Notes: a model not told the origin generated them from the letters alone. Shown: positions 49,345 to 58,110, counted from the first letter of the stretch. The stretch is 64,000 nucleotides of DNA from Bacillaceae bacterium JMAK1 (GCA_012970285.1 JIBW01000006.1:186001-250000), one strand, 5' to 3'. Made by a program: numbers and translations.

Positions 49345-50920
49345 TGCTTTGCCCCCCTCTTAATTGCTTAGGTAAATAAACTGTAAACACCGTCGTTTCC
49401 CCTTGGAAGCGATGATATTCCAGGAAGCCTTCATAATCTTCAACTAACGCTTGTACTATAGCAAGTCCATACCCTCTTTTACTACCTTTTGTTGAATAAC
49501 CTTTTTCAATAACATGATCTAAATCAGCGGATAGTCCCTGCCCGTTATCCGTCACCTCAACAATGAGATCTTTTCCGTAATCTGAAATCGAGACAGTCAC
49601 AGCCGGTTGGTTATCGCTTAACGAAGCTTCTAACGCATTGTTAATGACATTACCAATAATAGAGATAATTTGTGAATCACCGATGTGAGCAGGTAACCTT
49701 TCTAGCCGACTCTCTGGATCTATTGAAAAATCTACCTTCAACTCTGATGCACGTCCATATTTACCGACAAGAATAGCCTGAATCGTCGTATCCTTAATAT
49801 AATTGGTGACGAGATGGTTTTGCTTATCTTTCATGGAAGTTTCGTGTGCGATAAACGATTTCGCTTCTTTAAAGAGCCCAAGATGCATATACCCAGAAAG
49901 TGTATACAACTTATTCGTAAACTCATGATTTTGCGCTCTTAGGTCTTCTGAATAGCTTTTAATGTCAGACAAAGTGTTCGCCATCTCAATCATTTCCGTT
50001 TTATCTCGAAAGCTACTCACAACACCTTGAATGTCATTACCATCCAGGATCGGTTGGCGATTCACAATTATCGTCTGACCGTTGATAAACAATTCATCGT
50101 TGTATTCTGCTTTTTTTGTACGAAGTACCCGTGGAATTTTCGTTTCTACTATAATCTCTTGGACATTTTTACCGACAATGTCACCTGAAACGTTTAAAAT
50201 TTTTCGTGCAGATGAATTGAGTGAAGTAATTACTCCACTTGAATCAACGGCTATAACCCCTTCACGGATTGCAGCAAACGTTGCCTCACGTTCGTGATAG
50301 AGCGCCCCAATTTCTTTAGGCTCAAGTCCATACATATCTTTTCGAATACTTCTCGATAAAAGCATGCTTCCTAAAGCCCCGATAACAACGATAACCGACG
50401 TAATCAATACAATAACTCCGATACGTTGCCACATTTCAGCATGGATATCCTGCACGAGAAATCCAACAGAGACAACACCAATAATTTCACCATCAGAACT
50501 ATGTATAGGTGTTTTTCCACGCAGGGACATACCTCTAGTTCCTTCAGCTACTGATACATACGACCTCCCTGCAATTAATGCCAAATCATTATCTCCACCA
50601 ACCATGGCTTCACCAATTTTCCATTCATCGGGATGGGCGTAACGCTCACCTTCATCGTTTCCAATCACGATAAACTCTGCTTCCATATCTCTTTGATAAT
50701 GATCGGCATATTGTTGCAATAATTCCGAAGGATTGTCATCTGTAAATGCGTCAACCACCTCAGGAGAATTTGCGATGTGAACTGCTGAACTTAACGCTTG
50801 ATCTCCAAGACTCTCATAAATGTTGTGATATTCTATATAAGCTAAAAACGCTGCCATGGAAAGCGCAACAACCGTAATCAACCCTACCATTAATCCAAAA
50901 ATCTTCGTATGCATTTTCAC
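49322..50920 (-). CDS. citS: CitS/DcuS-type sensor histidine kinase
   Basis: About 532 residues. A membrane helix near the N-terminus, an extracytoplasmic sensing domain (about 30-165, IHSSDGEIIGVVSVGFLV), a second helix (about 170-195), a PAS domain (about 210-310), then the DHp helix with the phosphoacceptor His in RAQNHEFTNKLYTLSGYMHLG-like context, and the ATPase lid (NNALEAS, DNGQGLS, GYGLAIV). This is the citrate/fumarate sensor class. The start is uncertain: GTG 50920 or ATG 50914; upstream in-frame codons lack a binding site. Confidence 0.9.
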   Translation of the reverse strand: MKMHTKIFGLMVGLITVVALSMAAFLAYIEYHNIYESLGDQALSSAVHIANSPEVVDAFTDDNPSELLQQYADHYQRDMEAEFIVIGNDEGERYAHPDEWKIGEAMVGGDNDLALIAGRSYVSVAEGTRGMSLRGKTPIHSSDGEIIGVVSVGFLVQDIHAEMWQRIGVIVLITSVIVVIGALGSMLLSRSIRKDMYGLEPKEIGALYHEREATFAAIREGVIAVDSSGVITSLNSSARKILNVSGDIVGKNVQEIIVETKIPRVLRTKKAEYNDELFINGQTIIVNRQPILDGNDIQGVVSSFRDKTEMIEMANTLSDIKSYSEDLRAQNHEFTNKLYTLSGYMHLGLFKEAKSFIAHETSMKDKQNHLVTNYIKDTTIQAILVGKYGRASELKVDFSIDPESRLERLPAHIGDSQIISIIGNVINNALEASLSDNQPAVTVSISDYGKDLIVEVTDNGQGLSADLDHVIEKGYSTKGSKRGYGLAIVQALVEDYEGFLEYHRFQGETTVFTVYLPKQLRGGQSNDSSAHL

Positions 50921-51036
50921 TGCATACCAAGCCACCTTTTCACTTGCGATTAAAATCATTCAGTCTTTTGTCAAAAATGATAACACGTTTGATTTTACAT
51001 TATTTTTTGTCATCATGACGAAAAAACATGAGCACA

Positions 51037-51064
51037 GAAAAAACCAAATCGATCGATTTGGTTT
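51037..51064 (-). terminator. Terminator of the yqeK-like gene
   Basis: Perfect 26-base palindrome AAAACCAAATCGAT and complement, six T after it on the minus strand; nine bases beyond the stop codon. Confidence 0.8.
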
Positions 51065-51072
51065 TCAGAGCA

Positions 51073-51693
51073 TTACACATTCATATGTTTAAGCCTTTCA
51101 TACGCTTCTCGAAGCCAAGGATGAACAATTTTAAGTGATGGACTGTGATACAACTGATTTACAAAATAGAATGACCCTTGCTCTAACGACTGTTGCATTT
51201 CTGCGCGCAACTCATCTACATACGGTGGCTCTCCACCTTGATCCCATTTTAGCTTATCTGCAAGAAAGACAATATGATCGAGTGTACTCGGCTGTTTGTG
51301 CAGCGTTGTGTGCGTTTCAATAGCGGTTAATACCTTTGGATCTCCAATATGAAAGATTTCTTTGGCAATGACTTTACTAATTTTCTGGTGTATGATCATC
51401 GGAACGACATATTCTTCCTCAAATAAATGAATTCCTAATTGCTTTGCAACGCTCACTCTGTTTTCGTTTGGAACGATCCCACCTATATCGTGTAACAATC
51501 CAGCTCGAAAAGCTCCATTTACATCTTCACCGTACGTGTTAGCCAAGGCTTTCGCTTCATAAGCAACTTCCAAACAATGCTCGAAAATTGATAAACAATC
51601 GTAATCACCAAAAACCTTCTTTACTTGCTCCTTAAAAGAATCTTCATCGTTTATGATCGTACGAATCTCTTCAATGAACGAAATGGAGATCAC
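51073..51693 (-). CDS. YqeK-like HD-domain Ap4A hydrolase
   Basis: About 206 residues from GTG 51693, which has GAGGA upstream. HD metal-site residues are visible: FEHCLEVAYEA (His near 38), GLLHDIGG (near 65), and later MIIHQKISKV, ETHTTLHKQPS and FLADKLKWDQGG, the YqeK pattern. YqeK symmetrically cleaves diadenosine tetraphosphate, an alarmone-like dinucleotide. Usually the gene lies beside nadD; here it is in a different place behind a GNAT gene, so it may be a paralogue of the standard copy. Confidence 0.8.
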   Translation of the reverse strand: MISISFIEEIRTIINDEDSFKEQVKKVFGDYDCLSIFEHCLEVAYEAKALANTYGEDVNGAFRAGLLHDIGGIVPNENRVSVAKQLGIHLFEEEYVVPMIIHQKISKVIAKEIFHIGDPKVLTAIETHTTLHKQPSTLDHIVFLADKLKWDQGGEPPYVDELRAEMQQSLEQGSFYFVNQLYHSPSLKIVHPWLREAYERLKHMNV

Positions 51694-51708
51694 ACCTTTC
51701 CTCAAATG

Positions 51709-52164
51709 TTACGGACTCTTCTTATAATAAAGATGGTAACGACTTACTTCACTGAATCCTAATTTATTCGCAAGTTGCATTGAGGCTTCATTCACCTCAT
51801 CGCAATCCCAAACAGGAGTGATCTTCCGTTTTCTACATTCTCTTACAAATCGAAGTACTAATTCGGATGCTATCCCTTTGCCCCTAGCATCTTCTCTCGT
51901 GTAAATGTCAATATTGGCTTTCCCTTTACTTCGAAAAATTGACGTGCATTCCGCTACAATTTCACCTATCTCATTTTCAGCATAATAGCCAATACCATAC
52001 TTTAAATAAGCTTCTACACTTCCCCATTGTTCAACGTAATAGCATTCATCAAATTGTTGACTCTTTGCGATTGAATGCTTATTAATCTCATAAACCGGCA
52101 ACTTGAACGAGCTCTGGAGCTGAACTTCCTCATTCAGATGATACACAACCCTCGACATTTTCAT
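51709..52164 (-). CDS. C-terminal GNAT domain fragment
   Basis: 151 residues containing a complete acetyl-CoA site (ARGKGIASELVL, about residues 92-103). It could function alone because ATG 52164 has CGGAGAATACA before it. It lies a few bases from the yqeK-like gene, so they share a transcript. See the combined entry for the link to the upstream piece. Confidence 0.65.
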   Translation of the reverse strand: MKMSRVVYHLNEEVQLQSSFKLPVYEINKHSIAKSQQFDECYYVEQWGSVEAYLKYGIGYYAENEIGEIVAECTSIFRSKGKANIDIYTREDARGKGIASELVLRFVRECRKRKITPVWDCDEVNEASMQLANKLGFSEVSRYHLYYKKSP

Positions 52165-52185
52165 TGTATTCTCCGTTTGTACGGT

Positions 52186-52464
52186 TTAAAAAAATTCATC
52201 CCATCCTGTACTCGGTGAAAACAACGTAAACCGTTCATGTCGTTTCTTCGCATAAAAGGACATGAACGCACGCGCAAAACAATCATCCAGTTCTCCTTGA
52301 AGAGAATACGTACCGCCTTTAGTAGCAATAAGAACTGCTTTAGGTTGTAACCGATCTGAGTAAACAGCTCCTTCAATGAACCCTTCTACAATCCCAACAG
52401 TTTGTGTTGGTGATAAGTCGTCGAGCAGATTCATCGCTAATTTAGGATTAATTTGTTCTAACAT
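52186..52464 (-). CDS. N-terminal fragment of the split GNAT protein
   Basis: 92 residues from ATG 52464, which lies 5 bases after the stop of the ArsR-type regulator gene, so translation is probably coupled to it. It contains FIEGAVYSDRLQPKAVLIAT and ERFTLFSPSTGWDEFF and then stops. It lacks any acetyl-CoA loop, so it is unlikely to be an enzyme alone. Confidence 0.55.
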   Translation of the reverse strand: MLEQINPKLAMNLLDDLSPTQTVGIVEGFIEGAVYSDRLQPKAVLIATKGGTYSLQGELDDCFARAFMSFYAKKRHERFTLFSPSTGWDEFF

Positions 52465-52468
52465 GAGC

Positions 52469-53044
52469 CTATACCGGCCACATTTCAACTGGATTAAGTT
52501 CATAAATTCCTTTTTCTCGGTACATGAAATGCGCCATAACAAACTCTCGTCTTACTGTTGCGTAATCGTCATAATACGTTTGAATATAGTCATTAATCTC
52601 TTTTTCATCATAAGACTTTCCGTGCTCTAATCCACGCAACATATGCTCTAAAAGAATAAGCTTTTTCTTTCGTTGTGCAGGCAATCGCTCCAATCGCCCG
52701 GTTTGATCTGTGAAGTTCTGAATAATTTTCGTCTTATCTTCTTCAGAGACGGGGTATTGCTCATCCATTGCATTCCCTCCTACTTCGATAATGGCGTGTG
52801 CGAGACGCTGTAACTTACTTTCATTTAAATAATAATAAATCGTATTTTTATCGCGACGATGATAGACAACATCAATGTCTTTTAACTTCTTCAAATGGTG
52901 TGAGATCGTTGGAGCTTTTAAACCTAACTTCCCCGCAATAGCCTGACCGTGAAGAGGTCCTGAACGCAATAAGCTAATGATACGTATTCGGGTTTTGTCT
53001 CCAATGGTTTTATGAAAGTTAACGATCTTATCAAGTTGCATCAT
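52469..53044 (-). CDS. ArsR-family regulator with DUF2087 domain
   Basis: 191 residues: winged helix-turn-helix at about 5-90 (GQAIAGKLGLKAPTISHHLKKL) with no metal-binding cysteine motif, then a DUF2087 domain (about 105-185, RLERLPAQRKKKLILLEHM ... DDYATVRREFVM). Such proteins are sensors of unknown signals, often near small acetyltransferases. A 28-base palindrome containing the -10 lies just upstream, so autorepression is likely. The split GNAT gene follows in the same operon. Confidence 0.85.
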   Translation of the reverse strand: MMQLDKIVNFHKTIGDKTRIRIISLLRSGPLHGQAIAGKLGLKAPTISHHLKKLKDIDVVYHRRDKNTIYYYLNESKLQRLAHAIIEVGGNAMDEQYPVSEEDKTKIIQNFTDQTGRLERLPAQRKKKLILLEHMLRGLEHGKSYDEKEINDYIQTYYDDYATVRREFVMAHFMYREKGIYELNPVEMWPV

Positions 53045-53052
53045 TTCACCCC

Positions 53053-53080
53053 TATCTAATTAGATTATAATCTAATTAGA
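53053..53080. promoter_or_regulatory. 28-bp palindromic operator of the ArsR/DUF2087 regulator
   Basis: Two copies of ATCTAATTAGAT (each a palindrome, 53053-53064 and 53069-53080) joined by TATA form a perfect 28-base palindrome. TATAAT on the minus strand (53063-53068) is embedded in it, so a bound repressor would mask the -10. Confidence 0.6.
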
Positions 53081-53134
53081 TGTTCATTAAAATAGTTAAT
53101 GAACAAAATCTGAAAACTTACTTCAGAGTACCAG

Positions 53135-53656
53135 CTATCGATCGTTTTGATTGACTAGGAATTGAAGGTCACTGATCGCATCGATGAGCGTAACATTCGA
53201 TTGCTCATTGGTTACGCGAATGCCGTAACCTCGAATCCCAAGCTTTGTTGCCAAATCAACATCCACCCTTGAATCACCTACGATGAATGAATGGTTCAAA
53301 CGGATTTCCGGATAGTTCGTTATCGCCTGTTCAATCATTCCGACGTTAGGCTTTATACACCTACAGCCTTCATCCCTTCTATGGGGACAATAAAAGACTT
53401 CTTGAATCGAAATGTTATGCTCTTTCAAAACACGAAGCATGCTGTTGTTCACTACATCATATTGTTCATATGAAATGTATCCTTCATTAATCAAATACTG
53501 ATTCGTGATGATGATAATCTTATATCCTTGCTTTTGTATATGACGCAACGTCTCAATAGCTCCATCAATAAATACAGGCTTATGCACATTTGTCCACTCA
53601 TGGTCCTCATAATCTTCAATAATCGTACCATCGCGATCAAAGAATGCTACATTCAT
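53135..53656 (-). CDS. HAD-IIIA phosphatase, GmhB/HisB-N-like with zinc loop
   Basis: 173 residues from ATG 53656 (the GTG three codons earlier is less well placed). HAD motifs: FFDRDGTI near 5-12, IIITNQ near 54, KPNVGM near 110 and FIVGDSRVDVDLA near 130. The loop FYCPHRRDEGCRC carries the Cys-His-Cys-Cys zinc set of D,D-heptose-1,7-bisphosphate 7-phosphatases and histidinol-phosphatases. No heptose genes are nearby, so the substrate is open. Confidence 0.85.
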   Translation of the reverse strand: MNVAFFDRDGTIIEDYEDHEWTNVHKPVFIDGAIETLRHIQKQGYKIIIITNQYLINEGYISYEQYDVVNNSMLRVLKEHNISIQEVFYCPHRRDEGCRCIKPNVGMIEQAITNYPEIRLNHSFIVGDSRVDVDLATKLGIRGYGIRVTNEQSNVTLIDAISDLQFLVNQNDR

Positions 53657-53714
53657 AGAAACCAACCCCTATAACGGATATGTTATAATAATCACACAAA
53701 TTAGGAGGGATACG

Positions 53715-53936
53715 TTGACATTATTCAAGTACCGACCTGTACGCCTCACCTTTTTATTTTTTGCATCTTACGGGTCATTAGTTTTATTTCAATCACTATT
53801 TGGTGAAATTCGTTGGCTTAATAACCTTGGGTTATCCCTAACTTTGACTGCGTTTTACATACTGATCGAATACCACGACCAAATTTTCAAAAAGTACGCT
53901 GCACAAAAGCAAGCAGAGAGAAACGAAGACTACTGA
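53715..53936 (+). CDS. Small two-helix membrane protein (73 aa)
   Basis: 73 residues from TTG 53715 behind AGGAGGGA. Two hydrophobic helices (about 11-28 and 35-52) and a basic C-terminal tail (FKKYAAQKQAERNEDY). No recognised family. Divergent from the HAD phosphatase gene. Confidence 0.6.
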   Translation: MTLFKYRPVRLTFLFFASYGSLVLFQSLFGEIRWLNNLGLSLTLTAFYILIEYHDQIFKKYAAQKQAERNEDY

Positions 53937-53968
53937 TTAACAAGCCTCTTCAGCCCCAATAACACAAA

Positions 53969-53995
53969 AGAGCGGGCAACTCGCATGCCCGCTCT
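53969..53995 (-). terminator. Terminator of the DUF368 gene
   Basis: 10-bp stem AGAGCGGGCA / TGCCCGCTCT with a 7-base loop, ten bases beyond the stop codon; TTTTGTGTT follows on the minus strand. Confidence 0.7.
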
Positions 53996-54005
53996 CCAAC
54001 GATCG

Positions 54006-54836
54006 TTACATTTTTTGCCTTTGACTAATCAAATACGAGAACAAAAACCCAATGATTAGAAGCAGTACACTCGCAATCATCTGGCCGATTGTCTCTGGTA
54101 TGCCAATGAAAAGCACGATAATTGACCCCGCTAAAAGCCCAACAATTCCTGCATACGTGCCTTGTCGGTAATGCTGCAACAAAAACCGTACAAGCTTCCC
54201 AGTAATGAGTACACCAATAACAACACCCATTCCAACCGTGGCGATCACATCAATTTGCAAAGCTGTAATTGCATTTGTAGCCGTATAATACGCACCAAGA
54301 ATCATGAGAATTAGCGCGCCACTAATCCCAGGCAATACGAGTGCAATACTTGCAAGCCACCCAGCAAAGAATAGGAACAAATAATCCGTAAACACTAGAT
54401 CGGTCATGATCGTCTTTTCTGGTGCAAACACCACGTTCAACATAACGAGGAGGATAAAGAACAACACCATCAGTGCGTAATGCTTTCCTTGATAAGGAAT
54501 ATTTTTAGCGTTTCCAACATGGCGCATTCCGCTGAACCAGATAAACGGAAGCATTCCAATAACAAGACCGATAAATAAGAAATGCGTCGGAACTTGATAA
54601 TTGTCTAAAAAGAACTGAACCAGTTGAATTGACAATAGAAAACCAATGACAATCCCAATTCCAACAGGAATTAAGTACAATACACCTCGCCTAAAATGCT
54701 TAGACGTAAGGTCACTGATCGACCCAATAATATTCTCGTAAATGCCTACTAACATCGCAATGGTACTACTACTCACGCCTGGTACGGTTTCGACCATCCC
54801 CATTGCAATGCCTTTCCAAATGTTTTTCCAGTTCAT
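54006..54836 (-). CDS. DUF368 protein, PopT-type polyprenyl-phosphate transporter
   Basis: 276 residues from ATG 54836; AAGGAG lies just upstream and the first residues MNWKNIWKGIAMGMVETVPG are the family N-terminus. The longer frame to 55007 runs into the upstream gene. About nine helices with the paired motifs VETVPGVSSSTIAM and ALVLPGISGALILMI. DUF368 (PopT) proteins were shown in 2023 to recycle undecaprenyl-phosphate across the membrane, with a stronger role at alkaline pH. Cell-wall lipid carrier recycling is the likely role here. Confidence 0.88.
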   Translation of the reverse strand: MNWKNIWKGIAMGMVETVPGVSSSTIAMLVGIYENIIGSISDLTSKHFRRGVLYLIPVGIGIVIGFLLSIQLVQFFLDNYQVPTHFLFIGLVIGMLPFIWFSGMRHVGNAKNIPYQGKHYALMVLFFILLVMLNVVFAPEKTIMTDLVFTDYLFLFFAGWLASIALVLPGISGALILMILGAYYTATNAITALQIDVIATVGMGVVIGVLITGKLVRFLLQHYRQGTYAGIVGLLAGSIIVLFIGIPETIGQMIASVLLLIIGFLFSYLISQRQKM

Positions 54837-54882
54837 CCAATTCTCCTTCATGATTGTCCGAGACTTAATGCCAAAGAGAACC

Positions 54883-55386
54883 TTACGTATGTAAGAGTTT
54901 TGACATGACATATTCATTGTAAAACACATCGTCGATGCGTAGCGACTTTCTTTTTTCGCCTTCAATTGTAAATCCACACTTTTTATAAAGCCGTATTGCC
55001 CGTTCATTCACCGTTACAACGCTTAACTCCATTCGAACGATGCCACGTTGTTTCGCCCAACTGTCTATGTAGTCAAATAACTTCTGCCCGATGCCTTGCC
55101 CTCTGTAGGACTGCAACACCCCTATGACAAGTCGGAGGGAATGATTAGTTCGATGTACTTCTCCTCCAATAGCAATCACGTATCCGATAAGCTTAGTTTT
55201 ATATTCTGCAAGCACAATCGTCGAATGGCCGTTAGCAATAAAATGTTGAATCATTGATTCTTGCTGTTCAATCGTAAGGTTTCGTTCTCCTGGTTCCATG
55301 AGCATAAACGATGCTTCAGATTCAACCGTTGAGATGAGAGTACGTAAACGCTCAGCATCCTCACGTTGAACTTCTCTTATGTGCAT
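54883..55386 (-). CDS. GNAT N-acetyltransferase
   Basis: 167 residues from ATG 55386 (GAGGAGAAGG upstream). Acetyl-CoA loop YRGQGIGQKLFDYIDSWA (about 95-112) and LYKKCGFTIEGEKRKS near 140, a RimI/RimJ-like pattern similar to SpeG/YhhY enzymes. The gene lies 46 bases upstream of the DUF368 gene on the same strand; no functional link is evident. Confidence 0.85.
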   Translation of the reverse strand: MHIREVQREDAERLRTLISTVESEASFMLMEPGERNLTIEQQESMIQHFIANGHSTIVLAEYKTKLIGYVIAIGGEVHRTNHSLRLVIGVLQSYRGQGIGQKLFDYIDSWAKQRGIVRMELSVVTVNERAIRLYKKCGFTIEGEKRKSLRIDDVFYNEYVMSKLLHT

Positions 55387-55574
55387 ACGCCTTCTCCTCT
55401 CGTTCAAGTAGCCCTCCCTGTCTAAAAAACAACATGATCTTTCTAGTAAACTTTCTTATCTTATTATACGTCACCTTACTCTATTCGTTTCACCTGTTCC
55501 CAAACTCTTTACAATTCCTTCCTGTTAAAAGACACGTTAACATAGGCGCTAAACCTTTCGTTAAAGTGTCTTTA

Positions 55575-56195
55575 TCACTCATCGATTTCGATCGTTCGTG
55601 CGGTTCGCTTTGCCGTTTCCTCATCAAACAACCTTTCGACTACATGTAATGACATTTGAATGCCAGCAGAGATTCCCGCAGAAGTTATGACTTGCCCAGC
55701 ATCGACATACTTTACACCACGAATGACTTCAACATCGTCAAATGTACGTTCTAGCATCGATAAGGCTACACGGTTAGTCGTCGCTTGCTTACCTGTTAGT
55801 AAACCTGCTTGCCCGAGGAAAAAGGCTCCCGTACACACTGAAGCGATGAGCTGTTCACGATGAACGTTAATCCAATTAATTATCTTTTTATTCTGCTGCA
55901 CAAGTTGCATCGCTTTAAGGGGACCACCTGGTACAATAATAATGTCAAAAGCAGGATGATTATCAAAACCATAATTCGGTGTTACACGTAAACCATTGTG
56001 TGCGGTTACCGTTTGACCGTCTTCTGATACCGTACTAACGTGGAAAGGTTTTGAATCCAACCGATTCGTAAAAAGCTTGTTTACATCGTTTTCTCGGAAA
56101 ACCGTTAAGTTAAACACTTCAAATGGCCCTGCGAAATCTAACACATCAACATAATCAAATAGCAAGATCCCAACCTCGTACGTTTTCTGCATCAT
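55575..56195 (-). CDS. DJ-1/PfpI-family protein (isonitrile hydratase-like)
   Basis: 206 residues from ATG 56195 (GAAGGGGTGA upstream); the frame to 56246 lacks a site. Nucleophile-elbow Cys in SVCTGAFFLG near residue 110, acidic residue near the N-terminus (YVDVLDFAGPFEVF), and TSAGISAGIQMSLHVVERL near 180, as in InhA-type isonitrile hydratases and the sensor half of GlxA regulators. It has no DNA-binding domain. Substrate unknown. The hairpin AAAGACAC/GTGTCTTT (55528-55573) beyond its stop may be a weak terminator; the rest of 55387-55527 shows nothing else. Confidence 0.83.
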   Translation of the reverse strand: MMQKTYEVGILLFDYVDVLDFAGPFEVFNLTVFRENDVNKLFTNRLDSKPFHVSTVSEDGQTVTAHNGLRVTPNYGFDNHPAFDIIIVPGGPLKAMQLVQQNKKIINWINVHREQLIASVCTGAFFLGQAGLLTGKQATTNRVALSMLERTFDDVEVIRGVKYVDAGQVITSAGISAGIQMSLHVVERLFDEETAKRTARTIEIDE

Positions 56196-56280
56196 TTCAC
56201 CCCTTCGTCTCATAATACCCCATGCCGGTATATGAAAATGACACAAAACTGTGAATTTTACTCGCGATCATCTTGAATAC

Positions 56281-56766
56281 CTACCACACTTGGTCTAATT
56301 GAGGCGCATAGAACTCGAGTGCTTTTTTATAACGTAAAATCTCTGCATCGTTCGTCGTTTCAGTGATGCATTGCAGCAGTAGTTGCGTTGAAGCTTCATA
56401 GTTTCCGAGATTGTATAACGTTAATGCATGAAATACCTTTAACGCATAGTCATTAGGAAACGACTCAATGCCTTTTCTTAACGTTTTATCAGATTCCTTA
56501 TACATCCCAAGTGTGCGATATGTACTTCCTAGTCCCAAGTATGCTCCTTGTAAGTCTTCACTTGATAAGCCCTCGTGTATCGCTTTTTCATAATAGCCAA
56601 CCGCTTCTCGCTCATTCCCTTGCGAATCACAATTGGAAGCATAATGATAGTAAACGTCACCATAGCAATTCGCGTTACTTATAAGGTCATTAAGAATTAC
56701 ATTCGATTCCGCAAACTTCCCTTGCTCTTGAAGTTCTAGCGCTTCTTCTAGTTGCTTCTTGCTCAT
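56281..56766 (-). CDS. Tetratricopeptide-repeat protein
   Basis: 161 residues forming about three and a half TPR helix pairs (ALELQEQGKFAESNVILND, AVGYYEKAIHEG, ESDKTLRKGIESFPND, ALTLYNLGNYEASTQLLLQC). A protein-protein interaction scaffold with no catalytic domain. TAGGAGAGA precedes the ATG. It follows the M29 aminopeptidase gene by 19 bases and is likely cotranscribed. Confidence 0.85.
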   Translation of the reverse strand: MSKKQLEEALELQEQGKFAESNVILNDLISNANCYGDVYYHYASNCDSQGNEREAVGYYEKAIHEGLSSEDLQGAYLGLGSTYRTLGMYKESDKTLRKGIESFPNDYALKVFHALTLYNLGNYEASTQLLLQCITETTNDAEILRYKKALEFYAPQLDQVW

Positions 56767-56785
56767 GGCTTATCTCTCCTATGTT

Positions 56786-58003
56786 TTATATCGTAAAACA
56801 CCACTCACCATTTTTCATAATAAGAATTCTCTTTTTGTTACGCACTCCATATACATCCATGATTTCATCACCAATCATCACATCTTGATGAATTGCCGAC
56901 TCATTCATTCCAATTGCATCTCGTTCATTAGTGTTCATCGCCACTCCTTGTACCACATTGCTTACGTACGCTTGACCAAACGCTATGTGAGAAGCTGCAT
57001 TTTCATCTAGAAGTGTACTGTTAAATACCACACCTGTCTTTGCAACAGATGAGTGCTTACTAACGAGCGCAACTTCTCCAAGCCTTGATCCGCCATCATC
57101 GATTTCAATGAGATTCGCTAACTCTTTATTGTATGGATCAAGTTTCACAACTTTACCTTCCTGAAAGTAGAGCGTAATTCCTTGAATCAATTGGCCATTT
57201 AAGTTAAATGGTTTTGTTATGCGTACGTGACCAGTGACTCCCCTTTTATCAGGCATTGTCCACACTTCTTCTACAGGAATATTTGATAAGAACACACGAC
57301 CGTCATTTGTTTTTTCAGTACCTCCAGTCCATATGTGCTGCCTGACAAGACCCACGTACAGCTTTGTATAATTACTCTTAAATTCCAACGCATCAAATTG
57401 ATACGCGTTTAACCGATTGGCAATTGTTTTGAGCTTTAAATCTTGATGGCACCACGACGCTACTGGATCTTTTTCGTACAATTTTAGAATGTCACCTAGA
57501 AGTTCATTTAAACGATGAAACGCCCGATCACTTTCTAGATCTGGAAAAATTGTATTTGCCCACGCAACTGTCGGCGCGTTAACGACGACCCATTTGTTTC
57601 GATTTTCCATTCCAACTTTGCGAATCGGTGCCATCGCTTTTGCTTTAACTTCTATGAGCTTGGCAGCTTTTTTTCGTAGCAAATTCGACTCTAGCTTTTC
57701 AAACGACGGTGCTGTTATTGAGATCGTAGAGTAACCAGCTTCTAGATCCGTCCACTCGGATTGTACGAGTGAATCAGGATAATGATGCGTGTACGGACTA
57801 CATATGTAATGAGCTCGAGCAAGCTCAACTTCTGGATCACGCAAATCTAGCTTCACATACGATGCACCTGACAAATAAGCTTCTTTTGTTATTTCACGAA
57901 CCAACGGCAAATGTTCAGGGTTGAAGTTCACTTTAACAAGATCACCAGACTGCACAGCAATTCCATTTTTAACAATAACCTTTGCATACGTTGATAATTG
58001 CAT
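56786..58003 (-). CDS. M29-family aminopeptidase (AmpS/PepS type)
   Basis: 405 residues from ATG 58003 (GTGGGGTG upstream). Family landmarks: IVKNGIAVQSGDLVKVN at the start, EVWTMPDKRGVTGHVRITKPF (Glu ligand near 247), GGSRLGEVALVSKHS (Glu near 330), HIAFGQAY (His near 356) and a final HQDVMIG. These supply the two-metal site of M29 peptidases, which trim N-terminal residues in the cytoplasm. The TPR gene follows in the same operon. Confidence 0.88.
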   Translation of the reverse strand: MQLSTYAKVIVKNGIAVQSGDLVKVNFNPEHLPLVREITKEAYLSGASYVKLDLRDPEVELARAHYICSPYTHHYPDSLVQSEWTDLEAGYSTISITAPSFEKLESNLLRKKAAKLIEVKAKAMAPIRKVGMENRNKWVVVNAPTVAWANTIFPDLESDRAFHRLNELLGDILKLYEKDPVASWCHQDLKLKTIANRLNAYQFDALEFKSNYTKLYVGLVRQHIWTGGTEKTNDGRVFLSNIPVEEVWTMPDKRGVTGHVRITKPFNLNGQLIQGITLYFQEGKVVKLDPYNKELANLIEIDDGGSRLGEVALVSKHSSVAKTGVVFNSTLLDENAASHIAFGQAYVSNVVQGVAMNTNERDAIGMNESAIHQDVMIGDEIMDVYGVRNKKRILIMKNGEWCFTI

Positions 58004-58075
58004 TGAACACCCCACAAAAGAATATGGCTACCTTTCACTTTCGCTAGGCACTACTTAAATCCTTTTATTCAACAA

Positions 58076-58110
58076 CAAAGGAAGCTCGGTACAACACCGA
58101 GCTTCCTTTG
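58076..58110 (-). terminator. Terminator of the small lipoprotein gene
   Basis: Perfect 15-bp stem CAAAGGAAGCTCGGT / ACCGAGCTTCCTTTG with a 5-base loop, 7 bases past the stop. Confidence 0.85.

Larger units (their letters stand above)
51709..52464 (-). pseudogene. GNAT-type acetyltransferase split in two by one in-frame TAA
   Basis: Two frames on this strand, 52186-52464 (92 aa, MLEQINPKLAMNLL...) and 51709-52164 (151 aa, MKMSRVVYHLNEEV...), are in the same reading phase and separated only by a TAA at 52186-52188 plus seven sense codons. Together they make about 250 residues, the length and order of GNAT_acetyltran proteins: N-terminal unusual half, then a GNAT core with REDARGKGIASELVLRFV and NKLGFSEV. 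Most simply an intact gene with a nonsense mutation (AAA to TAA in a T7-A3 run). The second piece has its own CGGAGA site and may still be translated. Confidence 0.6.

Noticed and set aside
52161-52376. A 71-codon minus-strand frame ending FKPYKRRIQ that bridges the split GNAT pieces.
   Set aside because: It is in another phase and does not rejoin the C-terminal piece; the two pieces are already in phase, so a stop codon, not a frameshift, explains the split.
54837-55007. 57-residue N-terminal extension of the DUF368 protein.
   Set aside because: It overlaps the upstream acetyltransferase gene and lacks a start signal; ATG 54836 has AAGGAG and the family's first residues.
55434-55649. A 71-codon plus-strand frame beginning MIFLVNFLILLYV.
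   Set aside because: Hydrophobic start looks tempting, but no binding site is visible and its second half is antisense to the DJ-1/PfpI gene.
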